DNA of 30,556 bases from an uncultured Prevotella sp. (lineage in GTDB: Bacteria; Bacteroidota; Bacteroidia; Bacteroidales; Bacteroidaceae): positions 1 to 30,556 of the forward strand of contig URLQ01000017.1 of assembly GCA_900548745.1 (NCBI GenBank), read 5' to 3'. Numbering within the stretch: the stretch's first letter is position 1; every line of letters begins with the position of its first letter. Positions 14,465 through 21,119 of the stretch are shown piece after piece. Position numbers and translations under genes: made by a program. A model generated the notes under the pieces. That model made no database searches, had not been told where the DNA came from, and saw only the letters and a list, made by a program, of their open reading frames with translations.

Positions 14465-14608
14465 ACTTGTCTACTCGTCAACTTGTCTACTTGTCAACTT
14501 GTTAACTTGTCTACTTGTTAACTTGTCTACTTGTCTACTCGTCTACTTGTCTACTCGTCTACTTGTCAACTCGTCTACTTGTCAACTCGTCTACTTGTCA
14601 ACTTGTTG
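14465..14608. repeat. 8-bp tandem repeat array, 18 units (ACTYGTYW)
   Basis: Eighteen uninterrupted 8-bp units run from ACTTGTCT at 14465 to ACTTGTTG at 14608. Only position 4 (T or C) and the last two positions (CT, CA or TA) vary; the frame of eight is never broken. Because eight is not a multiple of three, long open frames across it are an artefact. Its minus-strand end overlaps the stop of a truncated response-regulator gene. The remaining part of the gap, 14609-14743, holds only that gene fragment. Confidence 0.92.
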
Positions 14609-14695
14609 TGTACCTATCTCCATACATGCGTGGATAAGTCCTGCGCATGTAATGTCCTGGTTGTCTGCTATAATAATTTCTGTGTTCTGTGTCAT
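14591..14695 (-). pseudogene. truncated response-regulator gene (start of the REC domain only)
   Basis: From an ATG at 14695 the minus strand encodes 34 residues beginning MTQNTEIIIADNQDITCAGL. This is the first beta strand and acidic pocket of a NarL/LuxR-type receiver domain, where the D of ADN is part of the phosphorylation pocket. The frame then enters the 8-bp repeat array and stops at a TAG (14591-14593) made of repeat sequence. The phospho-accepting Asp (about residue 55), the rest of the receiver and the DNA-binding domain are absent, and nothing resembling them lies beyond the array. The start is 48 nt downstream of the thioesterase gene on the same strand. It was too short to be found as an ordinary ORF. 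Confidence 0.55.
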
Positions 14696-14743
14696 TTATC
14701 TTCCGTATTTGTGTGTGTCTGCCTTAATGTCGCTGCCTATCGG

Positions 14744-15226
14744 CTAAAGCAGGATTTCGTCTCCTTCCAGATGGCATCCGACGAAGCCGTTCTCCTTTGA
14801 CTTCTTCTCGTCGAAGAGATAATAGAGAGCCGTGGCTTCGGTACATATCTCCCCGTGCGAATTCTCGAGCGTCACTCCTACGGTCACCAGGTTTCTCACC
14901 TGCTTCAGTATTCTTCCTCGCAATGTCAGCTGCAGTTCGGTGGTCAGCACAGGCTGTTTGTATTTCACTTCCAGCTTTGATGTAACGCCCATCAGCTGCA
15001 GTTTCCTGAACACTACCCATCCGGCTATTTCATCCATCAGCGTGGCTTGTATGCCTCCATGAAGCACGTTCACCCATCCCTGATAGTTTCCATCCGGCTT
15101 CCAGAAGCTCACGATATCGTCACCATCCTCATAGAAATCCATGTGCGCTCCTATAGGGTTGTCCTTGCAGCATCCGAAGCAGTTATATCCCTGCTTGCCT
15201 TCAAACGGATTTGAAATCTTTCTCAT
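14744..15226 (-). CDS. PaaI-type hotdog-fold acyl-CoA thioesterase
   Basis: The 160-aa protein has the hotdog thioesterase pattern. HGGIQATLMDEIAGWVVF carries the conserved HGG and the acidic D-E of the catalytic helix, followed by LEVKYKQPVLTTELQL and RGRILKQVRNLVTVGVTLEN. Such enzymes hydrolyse acyl- or aryl-CoA thioesters in the cytoplasm. The N-terminal CFGCCKDNPIGAHMDFYEDGDD is common in this subgroup. The substrate is unknown. It has its own promoter at 15256 and was probably cotranscribed with the response-regulator gene that is now truncated at 14591-14695. Confidence 0.88.
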   Translation of the reverse strand: MRKISNPFEGKQGYNCFGCCKDNPIGAHMDFYEDGDDIVSFWKPDGNYQGWVNVLHGGIQATLMDEIAGWVVFRKLQLMGVTSKLEVKYKQPVLTTELQLTLRGRILKQVRNLVTVGVTLENSHGEICTEATALYYLFDEKKSKENGFVGCHLEGDEILL

Positions 15227-15255
15227 AACCTCACCTTTTTATATAATATGATGTA

Positions 15256-15263
15256 CAAAAATA
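15256..15263 (-). promoter_or_regulatory. predicted -7 element of the thioesterase gene
   Basis: CAAAAATA reads TATTTTTG on the minus strand, matching TAnnTTTG, 30 nt upstream of the ATG at 15226. Confidence 0.55.
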
Positions 15264-15333
15264 TGAAAATTCTTCCATAGCAGCAAAACTAACACGATTT
15301 TTTTTAATTGTAACAGAAATGAAATATCTGTTT

Positions 15334-15365
15334 AAACGGCTTGTAATATGCCGTTTATATTTTTG
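15334..15365 (+). promoter_or_regulatory. promoter of the phosphate transporter with an internal palindrome
   Basis: TATTTTTG at 15358-15365 is the -7 box. Directly upstream, AAACGGC (15334-15340) and GCCGTTT (15350-15356) form a perfect 7-bp inverted repeat with a 9-bp spacer. It fills the space between the expected -33 and the -7 elements, where a bound repressor would block polymerase. The regulator is unknown. Confidence 0.6.
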
Positions 15366-15407
15366 CAGACGAAAAGAAAAGAACAAATATTAAAATAAAC
15401 ACTATTT

Positions 15408-17660
15408 ATGGAAACTATTTACTTTGTAATCGTCGCCTTCCTGCTTATACTGGCAGTTTTCGACTTGTTCGTGGGCGTGAGCAACGATGCCGTAAACTTT
15501 CTGCAATCCGCTATCGGAGCTAAAGTGGCACGCTTCCGTACCGTGCTCGTAGTAGCCTCTGCCGGTGTGCTGATAGGAGCTGTGATGAGTGCCGGCATGA
15601 TGGATGTGGCACGCCACGGCATCATGCAGCCTGAGAACTATTCCTTTGCCGAAGTGATGACCATCTTCCTTGCGGTGATGGTCACCGATGTGGTCATCCT
15701 CGACATCTTCAACACCCTCGGCATGCCTACCTCCACCACCGTATCGCTCGTCTTCGAGCTTCTCGGTGCGACGTTTATCCTCGCCCTCTTCAAGATGGGC
15801 AGCGACCCGTCGCTATCTTTCGTTGACCTGCTCAACAGCAGCAAGGCACTCAGCGTTATAATAGCAATCTTCGTATCCGTGGCAATAGCGTTCTTCTTCG
15901 GAGTAGCCGTAATGTGGCTCAGCAGAATAGTGTTCACTTTCAACTACAAGAAGCACCTGCGCTACACCATAGCCATCTTTGGTGGAATTGCTTTCACTGC
16001 ACTCGCTTACTTCATCTTCATCAAGGGTCTGGGCGGCTCGCCGTTCATCAGCGACGCTACTAAAGACTGGATCAAGGAGAACACCACGATGCTCCTGCTC
16101 GTTGTGTTCGTGGCATCTACAATCCTTAACGAGATTCTCCATCTGCTGCACGTCAACGTGTTCAAGATTATCGTGCTGCTCGGCACCTTTGCTCTTGCCA
16201 TGGCTTTCGCAGGCAACGACCTCGTAAACTTCATTGGTGTACCGCTTGCCGGACTCGACTCCCTACAGGACTTCATGGCTAACGGCAAAGGCGACATCAA
16301 CGGTTTCATGATGACCTCGCTGATGAGCTCTGCCAAGAGTCCTATCCTCTACCTTCTCATCGCCGGAATAATAATGATTGTGGCAATGGCTACATCCAAG
16401 AAAGCGCAGAACGTGGTCAAGACCAGCGTAGACCTCAGCCGACAGGACGAAGGAGACGAGATGTTCGGCTCCTCAAGAGTGGCACGCTCCATCGTGCGCG
16501 TCGTACAGGACATGGGAGAAGGCATAGCACACATGATGCCGAAATCATCTACTAAATGGATTGACACCCGCTTCAACAAAGAAGAGGCAATACTTACCAA
16601 CGGAGCTGCCTTCGACGAGGTGCGCGCATCCATCAACCTTGTGCTTGCCGCCATGCTCATCATCATCGGTACCAACTACAAGCTGCCTCTCTCTACAACC
16701 TACGTAACCTTCATGGTGGCAATGGGTTCTTCTCTCGCCGACCACGCATGGAGCCGCGACAGCGCCGTGTTCAGAGTAACGGGAGTGCTCTCCGTAATCG
16801 GTGGATGGTTCGTGACGGCAGGTGTTGCCTTCGCCGCAGCTGCCCTCGTCTGTACACTGATGCACTTCGGTGGCTTCCCTATAATGATTGCCTTCATGGT
16901 GCTCGACATCTATCTGCTATGGCGCAGCGCACAGGCTTACAAGAAGAAGAAAGCTAACGAAAGCAAGGACGACATATTCCAGCTGATGATGCGTACGAAA
17001 GACAAGGATATCGTATGGGACTTGCTCCGCAAGCATGTTGGCAGAACACAGAGCTTCGTAACACGCTTCACTTGTGAGGAGTTCAACAGAATAATCGACG
17101 GCATGAGCAAAGAGAGTCTCAAGGATCTCCGCACGGCATACAGGGACATCAACAACGAACGCGACACTCTGAAGAAGATACGTCGCCAGGAATTCCTTGC
17201 CATGCGACGCATACCGCAGGCTATAGCACTGGAGCGCAACACATGGTTCCACGTGGGTGCAAACTGCAACCAGCAGTATATGTACTGCCTGCGCCGTATG
17301 CTCGATCCGATAAAGGAGCATGTAGACAACAATTTCCAGCCGATGCCGAAGAAATATCTCGACGAGTTCGAGAGCGTACGCCGCCGTATCAACGAGATGA
17401 TGAAACATACTGACCAGATGATTTCCACCAACCGCTACGACCTGTATCGCGAGACCCTGATCATCTCCGACGAATGTAAGGACGAGCTGTCTGCCCTGCG
17501 CGAGCGTCATCTCAACTTCATGCAGAAGGATCAGGATGCCGCAGCAAACATGAAAACCTCTTTGCTCTATCTGAACATTCTGCAGGAGAGCCAGGAAATG
17601 ATAAGCATCATGCGCCACCAGCTACGTGCTGCCTACAAGTTCATCAGCGAAGACAAATAG
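15408..17660 (+). CDS. PiT-family inorganic phosphate transporter with PhoU-like C-terminal domain
   Basis: This is a cation-coupled phosphate permease of the PHO4/PiT family in the inner membrane. The two inverted-repeat signatures are present: GVSNDAVNF at residues 23-31 and AGNDLVNFIGVPLAG starting at 268. About ten hydrophobic segments cover residues 1-510. From about 520 to 750 the protein is soluble, charged and helical (for example CNQQYMYCLRRMLDPIKEHV and FESVRRRINEMMKHTDQMI), resembling PhoU helical bundles. At 750 aa it is much longer than a plain PiT of about 420-500 aa. In many bacteria a PhoU-like partner is a separate gene; here it is fused. It is monocistronic, with its own promoter and terminator. 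Confidence 0.92.
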   Translation: METIYFVIVAFLLILAVFDLFVGVSNDAVNFLQSAIGAKVARFRTVLVVASAGVLIGAVMSAGMMDVARHGIMQPENYSFAEVMTIFLAVMVTDVVILDIFNTLGMPTSTTVSLVFELLGATFILALFKMGSDPSLSFVDLLNSSKALSVIIAIFVSVAIAFFFGVAVMWLSRIVFTFNYKKHLRYTIAIFGGIAFTALAYFIFIKGLGGSPFISDATKDWIKENTTMLLLVVFVASTILNEILHLLHVNVFKIIVLLGTFALAMAFAGNDLVNFIGVPLAGLDSLQDFMANGKGDINGFMMTSLMSSAKSPILYLLIAGIIMIVAMATSKKAQNVVKTSVDLSRQDEGDEMFGSSRVARSIVRVVQDMGEGIAHMMPKSSTKWIDTRFNKEEAILTNGAAFDEVRASINLVLAAMLIIIGTNYKLPLSTTYVTFMVAMGSSLADHAWSRDSAVFRVTGVLSVIGGWFVTAGVAFAAAALVCTLMHFGGFPIMIAFMVLDIYLLWRSAQAYKKKKANESKDDIFQLMMRTKDKDIVWDLLRKHVGRTQSFVTRFTCEEFNRIIDGMSKESLKDLRTAYRDINNERDTLKKIRRQEFLAMRRIPQAIALERNTWFHVGANCNQQYMYCLRRMLDPIKEHVDNNFQPMPKKYLDEFESVRRRINEMMKHTDQMISTNRYDLYRETLIISDECKDELSALRERHLNFMQKDQDAAANMKTSLLYLNILQESQEMISIMRHQLRAAYKFISEDK

Positions 17661-17695
17661 TCTGACTCACTACTCATCAAATATATAACAACAAG

Positions 17696-17735
17696 AAACC
17701 GCCCTTTCTCATATCGCATGGAAGGGCGGTTTTTT
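17696..17735. terminator. rho-independent terminator after the phosphate transporter
   Basis: AAACCGCCCTT (17696-17706) pairs perfectly with AAGGGCGGTTT (17722-17732) and ends in TTTTTTG. The A-rich 5' flank would also allow termination of the opposing run of genes ending with aat at 17794. The remaining gap contains only a near-duplicate GAAAGTTAYCTG motif (17768 and 17790). Confidence 0.88.
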
Positions 17736-17793
17736 GTATGCAAGAAACAAAATCTGAGCTTTTGAAGAAAGTTACCTGATTTCTATGGGAAAG

Positions 17794-18441
17794 TTATCTG
17801 GACTTTAGTATTTCCATATATTTCTCATAGCTGATATATTCGCCGCCCATACTCTTGAGATGGGGCGTTTCAAACTGGCAGTCAATGAGTTTTCCGCCGT
17901 TAGCTTCCATCACCTGGGCAAGGAAGATGAGAGCGAGCTTTGAAGCGGAAGGCACAAGAGAGAACATACTTTCGCCGAAGAATGCCGGACCGAAGCTTAC
18001 TCCATATAGTCCGCCTACAAGTTTTCCGTCGCGGTCCCATACCTCCACACTGGTGGCAAGCCCCTGACGGTGCAGCTCGGTATATGCTTTTATCATGTCT
18101 TCGCCGAGCCATGCCCCCTCCTCATCGTAGCGCAGGGCACTACAGTTGTGGATAACGCCGCTGAAGTCGCGTCCTATGCTGAGTGAATACTCTCCCTTGT
18201 TCATGAGTGTGCGCATGGAGTGGCTGATGTGAATCTTGTCAGGAAAGATTACAAAGCGGCGCATCGGACAATACCACAGTATCGTCTGCCAGTCGCGAAA
18301 GCTGTACCAAGGGAAGATGCCGTTGCTGTAAGCCAGCAGCAGACGGTCAGGACTCAGGTCGCCACCGACGGCAAAGAGTCCGTCTTCCTCCCCGAGCCGC
18401 GGGTCGGGGAAAGATATAGAGTCGTCGAGTTGGAATATCAT
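17794..18441 (-). CDS. aat: leucyl/phenylalanyl-tRNA-protein transferase
   Basis: Aat attaches Leu or Phe from charged tRNA to proteins with N-terminal Lys or Arg, creating an N-degron read by ClpS. Family motifs are present: FPDPRLGEEDGLFAVGGDLS at the start, YSNGIFPWYS, WYCPMRRFVIFP, then GAWLGEDMIKAYTELHRQG, and the C-terminal GGLYGVSFGPAFFGESMFS and DCQFETPHLKSMGG. The length of 215 aa is slightly below the E. coli enzyme (about 234). It starts 6 nt after the clpA stop, so tagging and degradation components are produced from one transcript. Confidence 0.96.
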   Translation of the reverse strand: MIFQLDDSISFPDPRLGEEDGLFAVGGDLSPDRLLLAYSNGIFPWYSFRDWQTILWYCPMRRFVIFPDKIHISHSMRTLMNKGEYSLSIGRDFSGVIHNCSALRYDEEGAWLGEDMIKAYTELHRQGLATSVEVWDRDGKLVGGLYGVSFGPAFFGESMFSLVPSASKLALIFLAQVMEANGGKLIDCQFETPHLKSMGGEYISYEKYMEILKSR

Positions 18442-18447
18442 ACTCTG

Positions 18448-20670
18448 TCAAAATAGAAGTTTTAGTATGCCGTCTGCCGATTCCACTGTCACGGAACCGC
18501 CTTTTTTCAGTTTTCCGAAGAGTATCTCCTTCATGAACAGAGGTTTCAGTTCGCGGGCTATGACGCGGTCCATCTCTCTTGCTCCGTATTCTTTCGTGAA
18601 ACCTTTCTTAAGCAGACTGGAGAAGGCTTCGTCTGTCACCTCGAAACTAACCTTCCTCTGTTGCAGCTTGGCTTCGAGCTCGCTGAGTTTCTTTCTCAGT
18701 ATCTGTGCTGCCATATTTTCATCCATCTCGCTGAAGACCACAATGTCGGTGAGGCGGTTTATGAATTCGGGCTTGAAGGTTTTCTTTACCTGTTTCATCA
18801 TTGCCTCGCCTCTCGACACTCCTCCACCGAAGCCAATGCTTGCCTGGGCTGCGTATTGTGCCCCGGCATTGGAGGTCATGATGAGGATTACGTTGCGGAA
18901 GTCTGTCTTCCGTCCGTGGTTATCGGTGAGCGTGGCATAGTCCATAATCTGCAACAGGATGTTGTAGATGTCGCTGTGCGCCTTTTCTATTTCATCGAGA
19001 AGCAGAACGCAGTTGGGGGTGTTCCTGACGGCATCGGTGAGCAGACCACCGTCGTCGTAGCCTACATATCCGGCAGGTGAGCCGATGAGCTTTGCTACGG
19101 TGTGCTTCTCTGTATATTCCGACATGTCGAACCTTACGAGTTCCACTCCGAGTTCCTTAGCCAGCACTTTTGCTATTTCCGTCTTGCCTACACCGGTAGG
19201 ACCGACGAAGAGCAGCGACGCCAGCGGCTTGTCGTCTTCGCTCAGCCCTGCCTTCGCCATGAGTATGGCTTCGGTGACTTTCTCCACGGCATTGTCCTGT
19301 CCGAAGATGCGGTCCTTTATATTGTTGCCCAGACAGGAGAGTACGGAGTTGTTGTTCTCCTTGAGCACGTTGGCTTCTATCTTGAGGTTCTTCATGAGTA
19401 TCTCGTTGATGAGAGCTTTCGTCACGTATGGCTTACTTACCATAAGGTCTTTGTGGACTTCGAGATAGGCTCCCGCCTCGTCGATGAGGTCGATGGCCTT
19501 GTCGGGCAGCCGCCTGTCGCTGATGTGCTTCTGGCTTGCCCTCACGGCATAGTCTATGGCATCCTTGTGGTAGATTACGTTGTGGAACTTCTGCAGGCTC
19601 GGCTGCAGACCCTTTATTATCTGTATGGTTTCCTCTACTGACGGCTCCTTGATGTCTATCATCTGGAAGCGTCGCATGATGGCTCTGTCCTTTGCCATCT
19701 TACGGTTGTACTCCTCGTGGGTGGTGGCTCCGATAAAGTGCACCTTGCCTGATTCGAGATATGGCTTCATGATGTTTGAGGCGTCAGGACCGCCGTCTCC
19801 ACCTTTTCCGGCACCCATTATATTGTGTATTTCATCTATATAGAGTATGGCACCGCTCTCCATGGCACCGTCAAGAACTGTGGTAAGGCGCTTTTCGAAG
19901 TCGCCCCTGTACTGTGCTCCAGCAAGAAGACGCGAGAGGTTGATGCCATATATCTTCTTGTTAAGCAGTCTTTCGGGCACCCGACCATTGTTTATCATGT
20001 TGGCAAGACCATAGATGATGGCTGTCTTGCCCACTCCGGGGTCTCCTACATGTAGTGGGTTGTTCTTCTCCATGCGGCATAGTATCTCGATGGTTCTGCT
20101 GAGTTCCTTTTCCCTTCCGATGATTGGGGTATGCGTTTTTGCCTGCTCACTGATGTCGGCAACGAGGCTTAGCCACGACTTAGCGTCTTTCTCCTGTTGC
20201 TTTGGCGAGCCATTTATGCTGGAGTAGTCGGCAGGCGTCTCGTCGCAGAAGACAATCTCCAGTGTGTCGAGGAAGAACTTCTCGTCTCCCTCCACGGCAC
20301 TTCCGAGAATGTAGGCTGCCTGCGACTCTTCGAGCGAGAGGATTCCTGCGGAGTATGCCGTCTCGGTAAGGCTTGCATAATGCCCCTCCACGGCGTAGCG
20401 CAGGGCATGGCGCAGGGTATCGGAGAACTGTGCCGACGGCATTGGCATGGCAAAGAGGTCAGCCCTTTGCTCCTGTTTTCCGAGCCATTCGGTCACTTCG
20501 TTCATAAGCTCCATAGCATCCACGTCGCATCTGCTGAGGGCTGTCTGATAGTCATCCTGCTTAAGCAGAGCCATCAGCAGGTGTTCGGGCATTATATATT
20601 CGTGGCGCATATTGTTGGCTATATTCACAGCAAGCTGCAACACGCGCTCCATACTTTTACTGTTTTCCAT
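18448..20670 (-). CDS. clpA: ATP-dependent Clp protease ATPase subunit ClpA
   Basis: ClpA is the AAA+ unfoldase that feeds substrates to the ClpP peptidase. The 740-aa protein has the N-terminal double Clp repeat (residues about 1-140; EYIMPEHLLMALL), a first AAA module with Walker A GDPGVGKTAI near residue 208 and Walker B ILYIDEIHN, and a second module with GPTGVGKTEIAKVLAKELGV near 490 and VLLLDEIEKAH. The short linker without the ClpB/ClpC middle domain identifies ClpA. The IGFGGG near residue 611 is the ClpP-docking loop. In the first Walker A the usual GEPG/GESG glutamate is Asp (GDPG), a mild change. clpS lies 63 nt upstream and aat 6 nt downstream. clpP is not in the window. Confidence 0.96.
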   Translation of the reverse strand: MENSKSMERVLQLAVNIANNMRHEYIMPEHLLMALLKQDDYQTALSRCDVDAMELMNEVTEWLGKQEQRADLFAMPMPSAQFSDTLRHALRYAVEGHYASLTETAYSAGILSLEESQAAYILGSAVEGDEKFFLDTLEIVFCDETPADYSSINGSPKQQEKDAKSWLSLVADISEQAKTHTPIIGREKELSRTIEILCRMEKNNPLHVGDPGVGKTAIIYGLANMINNGRVPERLLNKKIYGINLSRLLAGAQYRGDFEKRLTTVLDGAMESGAILYIDEIHNIMGAGKGGDGGPDASNIMKPYLESGKVHFIGATTHEEYNRKMAKDRAIMRRFQMIDIKEPSVEETIQIIKGLQPSLQKFHNVIYHKDAIDYAVRASQKHISDRRLPDKAIDLIDEAGAYLEVHKDLMVSKPYVTKALINEILMKNLKIEANVLKENNNSVLSCLGNNIKDRIFGQDNAVEKVTEAILMAKAGLSEDDKPLASLLFVGPTGVGKTEIAKVLAKELGVELVRFDMSEYTEKHTVAKLIGSPAGYVGYDDGGLLTDAVRNTPNCVLLLDEIEKAHSDIYNILLQIMDYATLTDNHGRKTDFRNVILIMTSNAGAQYAAQASIGFGGGVSRGEAMMKQVKKTFKPEFINRLTDIVVFSEMDENMAAQILRKKLSELEAKLQQRKVSFEVTDEAFSSLLKKGFTKEYGAREMDRVIARELKPLFMKEILFGKLKKGGSVTVESADGILKLLF

Positions 20671-20733
20671 TCTCTTTCTGTATAGTTTTTCTTGTCTTGA
20701 TAATTGAAGTGTGAGTCTTCCGCATGTGCGGCA

Positions 20734-21030
20734 TTATTCCGGTTGGTAGATCAGTCTCAGAGGGAATCCTTCTTCCTGTGCCATAATCGTCACCTGCCCC
20801 ACTTTTGTCTTGGCAATGTCGAGGGTATAAACGCCAACGACGGCTTGTCCCTCGGTATGGATAGTCATCATCACCTGTTGTGCACGGTCGGAAGGAAGAT
20901 GAAAGATCTTCTCAAGCACCATCACTACGAAATCCATGGTGGTATAGTCGTCATTGAGCATAATGACTTTATACATCCTTGGCACTCTGTATTTTGTCGT
21001 ATTCTTTATGTTTGTCTGTTCCTGTTCCAT
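20734..21030 (-). CDS. clpS: ClpS, N-degron adaptor of ClpA
   Basis: ClpS binds proteins with destabilising N-terminal residues (Leu, Phe, Tyr, Trp) and hands them to ClpA. From the ATG at 21030 it is 98 aa; a GTG at 21042 would add four residues and is less likely. The flexible N-terminal tail is followed by YKVIMLNDDYTTMDFVVMVL, containing the N26-D27-D28 residues of the amino-terminus pocket, and H58 in MTIHTEG, the partner histidine. The C-terminal VGVYTLDIAKTKVGQV and GFPLRLIYQPE are typical. It precedes clpA on the same strand, the usual order. No separate promoter is clear in the 77-nt gap after the DUF5686 gene. Confidence 0.95.
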   Translation of the reverse strand: MEQEQTNIKNTTKYRVPRMYKVIMLNDDYTTMDFVVMVLEKIFHLPSDRAQQVMMTIHTEGQAVVGVYTLDIAKTKVGQVTIMAQEEGFPLRLIYQPE

Positions 21031-21119
21031 GTTATTTATCACCTGTTATTTTTAGCATGTTTTTTTTGTCTGTCTTTAAAGTCCTTATCCGTCCGTGCAG
21101 CATATATAATATAAAGGTG

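Noticed and set aside
14465..14608. CRISPR array
   Set aside because: The units are 8 bp with no spacers between them and no cas genes are present.
14421..14800. Leucine/valine/threonine-rich open frames on the plus strand across the 8-bp array
   Set aside because: All three frames are open because the repeat has no stop in this orientation. The translation is only the repeat, and there is no start signal or family match.
10..17803. Similarity between GAAAGTTACC-ATTTCTA near position 16 and the stretch at 17768-17803
   Set aside because: Only about 17 matching bases in two AT-rich places, with no shared context; probably chance.
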